A DNA stretch of 23,140 nucleotides, taken from a virus. Location of the stretch: the IMG/VR virus record IMGVR_UViG_3300012964_000059, positions 1 to 23,140 of that record; one strand, 5' to 3'. The notes beneath the pieces are model-generated. The model was not told where the DNA came from and ran no database searches. It saw only the letters and a list, made by a program, of their open reading frames with translations. The stretch's first letter is position 1; the number at the start of each line of letters is the position of its first letter. A program made the position numbers and the translations under genes. Positions 14,589 through 22,256 of this stretch are shown one piece after another.

Positions 14589-16915
14589 TAGCCACCTGCC
14601 AATGATGACATCATATTGAAATCAGCGATAACCGGCTCGTGGTTTGCGTTCGTATTGACGGTCTGGCTGAAATAGTTGTTCGTGCTGGAGTTGTTCGTAG
14701 TCTGCGAGGCCGCCGAAGCCATCATTTGCGGAGCCGCCGCGGCGGGCATGACCATTGCTCCCATTGCGGATTGCATGGCCTTTTGAAGCATCGGGATATT
14801 CGACAGGATGCCCTGTGAGAAACCTTCCATTGTCAATTCACCGAACTCCCATGTCACCTGTGATGGAGAACGCATCTTCAACACGGTTTTTGCAGTCGTC
14901 AAGGCCCCGTTAATGGCCGTGGACATGGCGGTTTGCAGTAACGTTACATTACTGAAAATTCCCCCGACAATTCCCATGATGATATTTCTGCCAACCTCCC
15001 ACCAGTTTATATCCGTGGTAATGGCTCTTTGCATCATATTTCCGATTGAAATAATGATCTGTCCGAGGGGTCCAAGTCCCATCAGGATACCATTTATCAA
15101 TCCTCCTATGATCTGGGGGCCAGCGCGCACAAAATCATCAATCAGGCTTCGGATGGTGCTGTTTGAGTTCGTATAGAATTCAAGGAATTTCTGCTTGACA
15201 ATCTCAAAGGCAGTTATGAATCCAGATATGAATATCCCTATGACAACTCCGTAGATAAGGCCAATGATTGCGGCTGTCAGAACGATGATCCCAACTACAA
15301 AAGCCTCCCAGAATGTTACCAGGGTTGCAATGGCGAGTACGATACTTCCCACGAACAGGATGACTCCAAACATCAACTTCGCAATCCAGCCCGCCACTTC
15401 AAGAATAATGGCAAGTTTGGCGAGTCGTTCAATCCACAGGGCAATTTCATCCTTGTTGTCCTTGATCCACTGGGTCAATTTCTCGATGCCGGGAATAAGG
15501 TCTTTGTGTATCCAGTCGGAGAGGCTTTGGTTGGGTTCCCCGCCAAAAGCAGTTACCAGCACGTCGCCTATCGCTCCTGCAAGGGGGAGGAGGGCGATAA
15601 AGACGGGAATCAGGTCATCCCGAATGAACGGGACAAGCACTGTTCCGATCCAGCTCGCTACATCCTTTAAAACAGGCAGGAAGTCGTTCATAAACCAGGA
15701 ACCGACTTTTTCGAGAAGTGCGAGACCGTCTCCTGAAAGCCAGTTGACAAATCCAGTAAAGGCAGGAACCAAAAAGTTGGAAACCCAATCCACTACGTTG
15801 CGTACCCAGTCTACAATATCATCCGAATGGACATCCAGCCATTCGGAAACATTGGTCAAGCTATCCAGTATCATCACTGAAAAACTGCTTGCGCTGGGGG
15901 CAAGGTCGAGTATTTTTCTGACGATGTTGGAAAGAGAATCTCCTATTTTTGTAGCAACAGACGTAAATTGATCCCACCTCGTTTCGCTGGTTAGATTATC
16001 CATAAACTCAGCTACGCGGCCGCCGACAACATCCAATATCGGCTTGACAACATTGAATCCGATGATTGATTTGACAAAATCCTTCAAGTTAGCCGTCGCA
16101 CCTTGAAAAGTTCTTGCCATGTTTTGCGCGGCACCCTGAAAACGTTCTTCCACGATCTGCGAGAAAGCAGTCATGAAGGCATTGACGCCCTCTGTGGATG
16201 TTTTGAATTTATCAAACTCCGCACCAGTCAACCCCACATTTTCCTGCATCCTTTGTAGAATATCGTTCACTGGAACAAACGCGCCGCGAGCCAGGTCGTT
16301 CATTTCACGTTGAGTTACTTTTCCCTGCTGAACCATTTGTCCGAAGTTGACGATAATTCTTTCAATCTCCACATTACCCAAACCCATCCCTGCCGCAAAA
16401 GAGGTGATGTCTTTCGTTAAATCCTGAGCCTCCGTTGCCGCAAAGCCATAGGAACGGGCAAGGGTGAATACATTGGCAATATCCTGATTATCGTATGGAG
16501 TGGTTGCGGCAAGTTTTTGAAGCCACGCAAATTGTTCCTTCGTCAGTTCTATTGATTTTGTCTGAGCATCGTTCAAATCCATCCCGGATTCGACGAGAGA
16601 ATTGAAGTTCAGGCGTTGAAGGCGTAATTCAAGAGTCTGGAATTCGCTTCCCGCTTCGATGGTCGCTGATACCAATTCGCTGATCTGTGTTACCACCCAT
16701 TGCACCGCATCGGCAAGGATTTCCCCCAGCGCATAAGCCAGTGTGTTGGCGATGAAATCCGAAAATCCTGAGAGAATATTTCCCAGGCCGTCGAACGCCT
16801 TGCCCAGCAGTCCAGTGGACGGTATAAGTCCCTGAATACTGCTGTCCATCTTATTCATGCCGCCGAGGAAATCCTGCAAGCCCTCGACAACCGCTTCAAC
16901 ACCTACTTTTTCCAT
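14588..16915 (-). CDS. Tail tape measure protein
   Basis: The 775-aa protein has the typical layout. An N-terminal tape-measure domain covers about residues 90-290 (SGMDLNDAQTKSIELTKEQFAWLQ; FGQMVQQGKVTQREMNDLARGAFVP), followed by amphipathic helices. A hydrophobic block of several possible membrane spans lies at about 505-575 (AKLMFGVILFVGSIVLAIAT...). The C-terminal end has Ala/Asn-rich, low-complexity sequence. It sets tail length and may help DNA cross the membrane. It follows the tail assembly chaperone pair directly, the conserved order, and overlaps the Dit gene as TAATG. Confidence 0.9.
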   Translation of the reverse strand: MEKVGVEAVVEGLQDFLGGMNKMDSSIQGLIPSTGLLGKAFDGLGNILSGFSDFIANTLAYALGEILADAVQWVVTQISELVSATIEAGSEFQTLELRLQRLNFNSLVESGMDLNDAQTKSIELTKEQFAWLQKLAATTPYDNQDIANVFTLARSYGFAATEAQDLTKDITSFAAGMGLGNVEIERIIVNFGQMVQQGKVTQREMNDLARGAFVPVNDILQRMQENVGLTGAEFDKFKTSTEGVNAFMTAFSQIVEERFQGAAQNMARTFQGATANLKDFVKSIIGFNVVKPILDVVGGRVAEFMDNLTSETRWDQFTSVATKIGDSLSNIVRKILDLAPSASSFSVMILDSLTNVSEWLDVHSDDIVDWVRNVVDWVSNFLVPAFTGFVNWLSGDGLALLEKVGSWFMNDFLPVLKDVASWIGTVLVPFIRDDLIPVFIALLPLAGAIGDVLVTAFGGEPNQSLSDWIHKDLIPGIEKLTQWIKDNKDEIALWIERLAKLAIILEVAGWIAKLMFGVILFVGSIVLAIATLVTFWEAFVVGIIVLTAAIIGLIYGVVIGIFISGFITAFEIVKQKFLEFYTNSNSTIRSLIDDFVRAGPQIIGGLINGILMGLGPLGQIIISIGNMMQRAITTDINWWEVGRNIIMGIVGGIFSNVTLLQTAMSTAINGALTTAKTVLKMRSPSQVTWEFGELTMEGFSQGILSNIPMLQKAMQSAMGAMVMPAAAAPQMMASAASQTTNNSSTNNYFSQTVNTNANHEPVIADFNMMSSLAGG

Positions 16916-17203
16916 CTATTTCTTCCTCGGGGTTTTTCGTTTTGCGGCCTTCGCCTCCGCATCAGATTGATGATTTTTCATCGCAATTTCAATGCGGCGC
17001 TGGGCAATGATTATGGCACGTTCCATTGGCTCCATGCCATACCATTGCTCGATACTCTTGTCTCTTTCGATGCGCGCCGAGTGTTCCTCGAATAATGGAA
17101 CCAAATCAGGGGCGAGTTTACGCCACGAGATTCCGGCACTAATCAGGTTATCCACTTCAAGGCGGGTAATGTTCTCTTGAACGTCACCCGCCCTCTTGGT
17201 CAC
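16916..17203 (-). CDS. Tail assembly chaperone, downstream frame (T part)
   Basis: A 95-residue frame opens with GTG inside the end of the preceding gene and lies immediately before the tape measure gene. It is charged and helical (EWYGMEPMERAIIIAQRRIEIAMKNH-like pattern, Lys/Arg-rich end KRKTPRKK). By position it is the T part of a G/GT pair, normally made only as a fusion with the upstream frame through ribosomal frameshifting. The GTG start has no clear binding site, supporting fusion rather than free expression. Confidence 0.7.
   Translation of the reverse strand: MTKRAGDVQENITRLEVDNLISAGISWRKLAPDLVPLFEEHSARIERDKSIEQWYGMEPMERAIIIAQRRIEIAMKNHQSDAEAKAAKRKTPRKK
17184..17189 (-). promoter_or_regulatory. 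Probable +1 frameshift site GGG-TGA-C
   Basis: On the minus strand the upstream frame ends GAG-GGC-GGG-TGA-C. A tRNA on GGG slipping forward by one base onto GGT would continue as GGT-GAC-GTT in the T frame. UGA-C is a weak stop context, as in the bacterial RF2 frameshift site, and AGAGGG just upstream could act as an internal Shine-Dalgarno. A -2 slip would give the same frame. Confidence 0.5.
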
Positions 17204-17735
17204 TCCCAGAAAAGGTTTCAGCGGCGCTTACGTCCGCCTCCTTTACTCCCGAAAGGCGCTTGACATGATCGCCGATCAACTGCATATCCTTGTCGGTGGG
17301 AGCGGCGATGTAGAGAACCCAAGCAATGTAACGCCACGCCGGGCTGTCACTCACAACCGGAAGTCCCAGGGCTTTGTAATCCTTGATCCAAGTGTCATCC
17401 TTCGGATCGGGAACGCCCTTTGGTTTGCTTTTCAATTTCGTTCCAAGACCGATCAACGCGTTCAGCATGGCGGAGTTGTACTCCATTTCCCATGCCTTCA
17501 CGCGCTTGATGTAGTCCGGGTCGTCCGGGTTTTCCATCGTCCTCCCCATCGCCTCCATAAATACCTGCGGGGGTTCCGGGCGTTCTTTGGCGGTCATGAT
17601 GCGGATCAACATGCTTGGATTCGCCTGATGGACGTACAGTTCAACTCCGGTGGAAAGGGTGATGTAATCCTTCTCACCCTTTTCCACCTCGTCGATCTTC
17701 CTTGCAACCGATTTATCTGCTTTCGAGATACTCAT
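17184..17735 (-). CDS. Tail assembly chaperone, upstream frame (G part)
   Basis: The 183-aa protein lies between the tail tube and tape measure genes, the fixed position of the phage tail assembly chaperone. The N-terminus (about 25-50: KDYITLSTGVELYVHQANPSMLIRIMTAKE) has the beta-strand pattern of these proteins. A helical middle includes YNSAMLNALIGLGTK and the acidic C-terminus ends SGSDQEGG. AGAGGAAG precedes the ATG. With the frameshift the fusion would be about 270 residues. These chaperones coat the tape measure protein during tail assembly. Confidence 0.75.
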   Translation of the reverse strand: MSISKADKSVARKIDEVEKGEKDYITLSTGVELYVHQANPSMLIRIMTAKERPEPPQVFMEAMGRTMENPDDPDYIKRVKAWEMEYNSAMLNALIGLGTKLKSKPKGVPDPKDDTWIKDYKALGLPVVSDSPAWRYIAWVLYIAAPTDKDMQLIGDHVKRLSGVKEADVSAAETFSGSDQEGG

Positions 17736-17766
17736 TGCTTCCTCTGCTTCCGATACGATTCTCTTG

Positions 17767-19272
17767 TTACGCGCCGCTCATCTTGAGCGCAATGCCAGCG
17801 GTTCCATTGGACGCCAGACCAACCGCAAAGGCGGTATTGGCGTACTTTGTGCAACCGCGTACTTTACTGAGATAGGAATTCGCAACAGCGGTTCCCTTCT
17901 TGCCCTGCGGAAGTACAACCCACTCATTGCCAGCGGTGATGGTGCGAAGAATGTAGGACTGACCACCGGAACGGGCGGCGATAAATCCCTCCGCCTCGGA
18001 TACGAATTCAATATCGTCGATGCGCGTGTAGGTGGCGGGCAGGCCAATCTGTGTCCAGGTAACGCCTGCGTTGACGGTCAACCAAAGTTTTCCACTACCG
18101 CCAGCACCTTCGCCGACCAGCCATGTCTTTGCATCCCACATCCAACATGCGCCCAGGTTGACACCCACGGAAGGACCTGTCACGGTTTCCCATGTGGAAC
18201 CGCCATTGGATGTATACACCACGGCATTTGAATTTCCAACCGTAAGGACATTCTTGGTATCAAGCGCATGGACGGCATTGAGATTTTGTGTGGTCTCCAC
18301 TCCGGCATCCTGCACTTCCACACTGACCTTGAAGTTCTTCGAGAAGTAGATATATCCGCCGTTGCCGACGATCCATATGTGGCGAACGTCCGCAACAGAC
18401 ATGGCGTTTGGATTCTTGCCAAACACAAAGCCGGTGTTGACCTGATTCCATGAATTTGCGTTCGTGTAAACTTCCTCAATATCAGTCCAGTGGATTTCGT
18501 TGGCGGTGTTCGAGATCAATACCAAAGCACTTCCGACAACCGCAGAATCGACGATGTTCTCATTGGAGAACAGGGTGGAAATGGTCTGCGAGGAGAACGA
18601 TTCTCCGCCATCCTCCGAGTAGAGCAGGGAGGGTTGCGTGCCAGGGGTTGCACTTGCGCCCGCCATTGTCATCAAGACCTTCGAGCAGGTGTCCGGGCAG
18701 TCGTCACAGTTCTTCCCGTTGTATACGTCCACGGTGTAGATTTCCCGTGTGGTGGAGGCGGAACCGATCTGATCCTGACGCATGTACAGATATTCCCAAT
18801 AATCCTCGGCGGTCATGTCAACCGCTTCATTGGTTGGATTGTTCTCATCCAGACCGTATGCGCCGAAGTTCTCGTATCCATGCCCTGAGATTTTCCCGTC
18901 CGGGAAATATACCCACTTTTCGCCGCCTTCGGTGAAGTCCTGCGGATTTCCGCATTTCCCGGAAAGGGCGAAGATGTCCACGCGGCACTGCTTGTTCTTC
19001 CACTCCAAAAGGATGGATTTCTGGGCGGTGGAACGAATTCCGATTGCAAGCGTGGCGCGTTCCCGTTCAGCCGCTACCGTTCCAACCTGAATGTCACGGT
19101 TGAAGTTGTTCGGGTCGGGTACGCTGATCTTTGTTTCCTCGCCAATGGTAATGGCGGGATCGTCCGAGAACTTCCCCAGCGCGAGGAATTGCGGAGATTT
19201 CGAGGGATGCACGCCGCCCTCGACGTACCAAACGCGCTGGTTGATTGCAGTAAGTTGTTGCAAGTTAGTCAT
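17767..19272 (-). CDS. Major tail tube protein fused to Ycf48-like propeller
   Basis: A very strong AGGAGGT precedes the ATG, fitting a highly made protein. Residues about 1-190 look like a tail tube domain (ALGKFSDDPAITIGEETKI; ERERATLAIGIRSTAQKS; WVYFPDGKISGHGYENF). From about 200 on there are repeated blades of the Ycf48/BNR kind (LLYSEDGGESF, WIVGNGGYIYFSKN, VVYTSNGGSTWETV, LWLTVNAGVTWTQIG). Four cysteines lie in the linker (CDDCPDTC). The propeller would stand out from the tail tube surface in many copies, perhaps to bind host or environmental surfaces. Confidence 0.8.
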   Translation of the reverse strand: MTNLQQLTAINQRVWYVEGGVHPSKSPQFLALGKFSDDPAITIGEETKISVPDPNNFNRDIQVGTVAAERERATLAIGIRSTAQKSILLEWKNKQCRVDIFALSGKCGNPQDFTEGGEKWVYFPDGKISGHGYENFGAYGLDENNPTNEAVDMTAEDYWEYLYMRQDQIGSASTTREIYTVDVYNGKNCDDCPDTCSKVLMTMAGASATPGTQPSLLYSEDGGESFSSQTISTLFSNENIVDSAVVGSALVLISNTANEIHWTDIEEVYTNANSWNQVNTGFVFGKNPNAMSVADVRHIWIVGNGGYIYFSKNFKVSVEVQDAGVETTQNLNAVHALDTKNVLTVGNSNAVVYTSNGGSTWETVTGPSVGVNLGACWMWDAKTWLVGEGAGGSGKLWLTVNAGVTWTQIGLPATYTRIDDIEFVSEAEGFIAARSGGQSYILRTITAGNEWVVLPQGKKGTAVANSYLSKVRGCTKYANTAFAVGLASNGTAGIALKMSGA

Positions 19273-19281
19273 GGGAACCTC

Positions 19282-19575
19282 CTAAACAGTTTCCTTTTCA
19301 AACTCTGAAAATTTTTCAAGTATCAATTGAGCGTCCACGTTATATGCTTCCTGCAACGCTCCAATCAGGACATGGGGTTTGCGGGCATCCTCATATTTCA
19401 GGATTCCGCGTTCGTATAAAATGTTGTGCAGGCGGGTCGCAAATGGTTCAGGGAGACCCAGTGCGTCCACAAGCCCTTCGACGGGTCCGATAATGATGTA
19501 TGCGCCTTTTTGTTCATCTGGAGATACATAGGCCTTGTATTTTCTTTCTCCTTGCATTACTTCCTGTGTCTCCAT
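19282..19575 (-). CDS. Hypothetical tail-region protein, 97 aa
   Basis: ATG at 19575 follows AAAAGGC and lies 4 bp after the upstream stop; the longer start at 19623 would overlap that gene by 44 bp. The protein is alpha/beta (KYKAYVSPDEQKGAYIIIGPVEGL) with a helical C-terminus (ARKPHVLIGALQEAYNVDAQLILEKFSEF). It lies next to the tail tube gene, so a head-tail joining or tail completion role is possible, but no family is recognised. Confidence 0.6.
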   Translation of the reverse strand: METQEVMQGERKYKAYVSPDEQKGAYIIIGPVEGLVDALGLPEPFATRLHNILYERGILKYEDARKPHVLIGALQEAYNVDAQLILEKFSEFEKETV

Positions 19576-19579
19576 TGGG

Positions 19580-19813
19580 TTATGCCTTTTCAATCCAATG
19601 CCATGTTCCAGGCTTTGAACCATCCGCCAAGAATGGAAGATGCTGATTGAAAAATATTCCAGTCGGATTTAGAACACAAAGAGAAACAATTCCCTGGTCA
19701 ACATCCTCAATTTCGGTAATGACTGCCGCTCGGTGAACATTCTGAGGAAATTCACCTTTTGGAGTTCCATACGCAACATAATGAACCATTCTTCCTACCG
19801 TTAGACCTTCCAT
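19580..19813 (-). CDS. Conserved small phage protein, 77 aa
   Basis: The pattern VGRMVHYVAYG, HRAAVITEIED, VSLCVLNPTGIFFNQ, GTWHWIEKA is that of a small protein widely found in tailed phages, of unknown function, usually near structural genes. Its predicted fold is a small beta barrel. GGAG precedes the ATG. It starts 10 bp after the connector gene ends. Confidence 0.75.
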   Translation of the reverse strand: MEGLTVGRMVHYVAYGTPKGEFPQNVHRAAVITEIEDVDQGIVSLCVLNPTGIFFNQHLPFLADGSKPGTWHWIEKA

Positions 19814-19822
19814 GATATTCTC

Positions 19823-21037
19823 CTATTTATTTACTCTTACACCTGAATGCTGTATAGTTCTGTACGCGTACAAAGCGCCTTGAGACGTGCCAAGACGGTT
19901 CGCCGCAAGTTCGGCGGTCATTCCGCCCTCTTCCTGCGAAGAAAATGCGCCGTCCCTGCGCCATTTGTCTATGAACTGATTGACGTTACTGCATCCGCAA
20001 ACTGGACGTTCAAACTTTGATGCGGCGAAAAAGGCAATTGCGTATTTCCATTGCGGAGAAAGTTCAACGTAGGGACGGGCCAGGGAGTTATCACGATACC
20101 CTGAGTAATACCAAAAACGAACCTGGTCTGGTTCTCGACATGCTGAAAATTCCGCCGAATCAAATGTCTGGTCGGTGGAGTTCCATGAAGCAGGAGCAGG
20201 CACCGCAAAACCAAGACGGTGATCTCGCAGATGGAAACAAGCTGCCTGGGAACTAAATTGGCACGCCACGCACGTTCCACAACACCCAACAGGTTCGCTC
20301 TCCCACATTAATTGCGCTTGCGTAGCCGGGTCGTTGTAGACACGATAAATGTCAACCGTCGTCTCGAAATTTCCCGCCGTTTCTGCGTCCAGCGGATCGG
20401 GATTGAGTGTTTCCAGTTTGTTTGCCGCAACGATCTGCCAAATCTTGAAAGTAACAACTGCATTTGCGCCGGAAAGTGAAACCTTGATGGGTTTGATCTC
20501 CCAGCCGTCATCCCCGCTCTTTGCCGGATAGTACGCACGGATTTCGTTTATGTCCGTCACCGTGGTTGGGACGGTAACTGTGCAGGTCTCCTGAAACGTA
20601 TCGGAATCTGTGTCGGATCGAACCACTGCCGCTCCTGCCTGAATAACAGCCTTTGCCTTCACACCCCCAGAGATGATGTATCCCTTCCCCAACTCCACAG
20701 ATTTCAATTGATACCGTGGATTGATCCCGTACAGGTTGAATGATTCAGGGAACGCGGGTCGGGGGTAGGGGAGACGTTCGTCAACCGTCCAGTCAGGAAT
20801 AAGATTGAACCCGATTTCCCGTGCGATTTCCTGCTCCGCCTGCTGAATTGCCATTGCAATTGTGTCACGGCCTACACGGTCTGAATGCTGCCAGTCACTT
20901 TGGAAAAAAATATCGCCACACGTATTGTTACGGCGGAACGTAGAGGATGACAGTTGATTAAACGCCAAAGGATCGAGTCCGATAATTTGAGACCATTCAT
21001 CCAGACTGAGCCATGTTCGTATGTCGGAACGAGCCAT
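19823..21037 (-). CDS. Probable neck / head-tail connector protein
   Basis: This 404-aa protein starts MARSDIRTWLSLDEWSQIIGLDPLAFNQ, a pattern reminiscent of phage connector proteins, with helices containing IQQAEQEIAREIGFNLIPDW. The middle is beta-rich. A Cys-rich stretch (CCGTCVACQFSSQAACFHLRDH) and CGCSNVN near 355 suggest metal binding. The C-terminus is helical (GGMTAELAANRLGTSQGALYAY). Its place before the tail tube gene supports the connector role; the exact family is not certain. It overlaps the upstream zinc-ribbon gene by 41 bp. GGAAGGAA precedes ATG. Confidence 0.5.
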   Translation of the reverse strand: MARSDIRTWLSLDEWSQIIGLDPLAFNQLSSSTFRRNNTCGDIFFQSDWQHSDRVGRDTIAMAIQQAEQEIAREIGFNLIPDWTVDERLPYPRPAFPESFNLYGINPRYQLKSVELGKGYIISGGVKAKAVIQAGAAVVRSDTDSDTFQETCTVTVPTTVTDINEIRAYYPAKSGDDGWEIKPIKVSLSGANAVVTFKIWQIVAANKLETLNPDPLDAETAGNFETTVDIYRVYNDPATQAQLMWESEPVGCCGTCVACQFSSQAACFHLRDHRLGFAVPAPASWNSTDQTFDSAEFSACREPDQVRFWYYSGYRDNSLARPYVELSPQWKYAIAFFAASKFERPVCGCSNVNQFIDKWRRDGAFSSQEEGGMTAELAANRLGTSQGALYAYRTIQHSGVRVNK

Positions 21038-21314
21038 TTGCAGTATTCCTTCCGCGCTTTTGGATCTCCTCTGCCCGCCGCCTCGTTTTTACAAAATAGT
21101 ACCAAAACGATGGATGGGACGGTGGTAAATCCTCGAGCCGACGAATAGAGTCGTCCAACAACTTGGACGAGTACCAGCATGGCTTCCATAGCTGACAATG
21201 TGGACATTCATACCCTTCAACTGTGTAAATATTATCCAGTGGCCTTCTGGATAAGTTTCTCCAATCCACCATAACCAAATTTCGGCAGTTTGGACACAGG
21301 TCAGGCAGTTCCAT
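20997..21314 (-). CDS. Zinc-ribbon protein, 105 aa
   Basis: The ATG at 21314 lies exactly 6 nt after TATAAT (21326-21321), so leaderless expression supports this start. The longer frame from 21344 would start inside the palindrome. LCPNCRNLV and YECPHCQLW form a treble zinc-ribbon (CxxC-x~30-CxxC), followed by a helical basic part. It is the first gene of the tail operon here, where a normal phage would have capsid and portal genes upstream. Function is unknown; nucleic acid binding or regulation is possible. Confidence 0.6.
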   Translation of the reverse strand: MELPDLCPNCRNLVMVDWRNLSRRPLDNIYTVEGYECPHCQLWKPCWYSSKLLDDSIRRLEDLPPSHPSFWYYFVKTRRRAEEIQKRGRNTANGSFRHTNMAQSG

Positions 21315-21320
21315 ATCGCA

Positions 21321-21326
21321 ATTATA
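21321..21326 (-). promoter_or_regulatory. -10 box of the tail-operon promoter (leaderless)
   Basis: TATAAT on the minus strand is followed by TGCGAT and then ATG. The palindrome at 21338-21351 overlaps the place of the -35 element, so its binding protein would block or replace -35 contact in this direction while facing the plus-strand -10 at class II spacing. Confidence 0.5.
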
Positions 21327-21337
21327 CTTCAAAAGTA

Positions 21338-21380
21338 GTGACATTCGTCACGTTTCAAGGGTAGGAAAATAAACTATAAT
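21338..21380 (+). promoter_or_regulatory. Palindrome-activated promoter, copy 4, facing the cassettes
   Basis: GTGAC-ATTC-GTCAC (21338-21351) is followed 23 bp later by TATAAT (21375-21380), the same spacing as at 4307 and 6680. It faces the first cassette gene (21453) with a leader of about 65 nt. It would serve as the cassette promoter in place of the Pc promoter that normally lies in an integrase gene. Confidence 0.55.
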
Positions 21381-21452
21381 TTATTTGGTTAGATTTATAG
21401 TGTACATTCCGCTTAAGCAATAGTTCTACCGCCATTTTCAAAAGGAGTAGTC

Positions 21453-21701
21453 ATGTCTGAAAAAGTTGAAATCGAAATTGAGTTGTTAAAAGATTTGGTT
21501 GATGCCGCTGGCTATGTCTCTACCTTCTACACTATGTTTCTAAATCACGAAACGCCAGAAGATTGTGGGGATTTGAATGCAACTGAATATCTCGCCAGTG
21601 AAGCGTCGTCTATTGCCGAACGTGGTCGCGCGGTCTTAGAGGCGGTAGAACAAAGCGTGCAGCCGACTTGGGGTAGGCTCCGGCAAAAAAGCGAAGTCTA
21701 A
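21453..21701 (+). CDS. Cassette gene 1, helical acidic protein, 82 aa
   Basis: AAAAGGAG precedes ATG. The protein is mostly helical and acidic (KVEIEIELLKDLVDAAGYVSTFYTMFL; ATEYLASEASSIAERGRAVLEAVEQSVQ). The last 17 residues (from EQSVQ on) are encoded by the attC site at 21645. The same AVExSVQ codons end the partial gene at the left edge, so the two share either ancestry or an equivalent attC join. No function is recognised; toxin-antitoxin-like or phage-interaction roles are common for such cassettes but unproven here. Confidence 0.7.
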   Translation: MSEKVEIEIELLKDLVDAAGYVSTFYTMFLNHETPEDCGDLNATEYLASEASSIAERGRAVLEAVEQSVQPTWGRLRQKSEV

Positions 21702-21771
21702 GCCCAAGCAGAAATCCGTCAAATCAGTTGGTCAGCGTCCCGCCCCAAGCGGGTAACGCGAGCCGTTGGCT
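21645..21771 (+). repeat. attC site (long type), after cassette 1
   Basis: The left arm has GTAGAACAAAGCGTGCAG and the right arm GGGTAACGCGAGCCGTTGGC, with the core GTTGGCT (765-771), which fits GTTRRRY. It is the most diverged of the right-hand sites. The preceding gene reads into its left arm. Confidence 0.75.
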
Positions 21772-21791
21772 GGCTAAAGCAAAGGAATCTT

Positions 21792-22217
21792 ATGGCTAGA
21801 AATATGTCTTTCATGCTCACCACTGAGCAAGTCCGAAAGCAAAAGAAAACTGTCACACGCCGTTTGGGTTGGGATTTCTTGAAAGCGGGTGACGAATTGA
21901 ACGCATGTGTAAAGTGCATGGGTTTGAAGAAAGGTGAAAAGATTGAGCGCCTTGCAAAAATCCGTGTAGTGAATGTGCGTCGTGAAAGGCTTTACGACAT
22001 CACGCCCGATGATGTTATTCGTGAAGGCTTTGAAGGTCAGATTGTAGAATGGTTTATTGATATGTTCATGCGCGAGATGGGTGTGCCATCATCAACTGAA
22101 GTCACACGCATTGAATTTGAATACATCAATCCATCTACGCCTGCCAACAAAGCGTGCAGCGGATTGGCTTTGCCGTCCGCGAAATTGTCAGGTCTGGCGC
22201 AAGTCGCCAACCGCTAA
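21792..22217 (+). CDS. Cassette gene 2, ASCH-domain protein
   Basis: The protein (141 aa) starts MARNMSFMLTTEQVRKQKKTVTRRLGW and contains KCMGLKKGEK, VVNVRRERL, REGFEG and VTRIEFEYI, the pattern of ASCH-like proteins common in phages and mobile elements. These bind RNA or modified nucleosides. The domain ends near residue 115; the rest (TPANKACSG... to VANR) is encoded by attC. So the gene has no stop of its own before the recombination site and borrows the attC stop (AACCGCTAA). AAAGG precedes ATG. Confidence 0.8.
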   Translation: MARNMSFMLTTEQVRKQKKTVTRRLGWDFLKAGDELNACVKCMGLKKGEKIERLAKIRVVNVRRERLYDITPDDVIREGFEGQIVEWFIDMFMREMGVPSSTEVTRIEFEYINPSTPANKACSGLALPSAKLSGLAQVANR

Positions 22218-22232
22218 CGCAAACCGTTAGGC
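22142..22232 (+). repeat. attC site (short type), after cassette 2
   Basis: TGCCAAC (142-148) and GTTAGGC (226-232) are the core ends, with CAAAGCGTGCAGCGG on the left and CCGCTAACGCAAACC on the right. The 91-bp length and interior are close to those of the site at 22927. Confidence 0.85.
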
Positions 22233-22256
22233 GCTTCGTGGCGCAAAGGAGAATAT

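Noticed and set aside
15264-15971. 235-residue open frame antisense to the tape measure gene
   Set aside because: Ser/Thr/Arg-rich shadow of a certain gene; no start signals.
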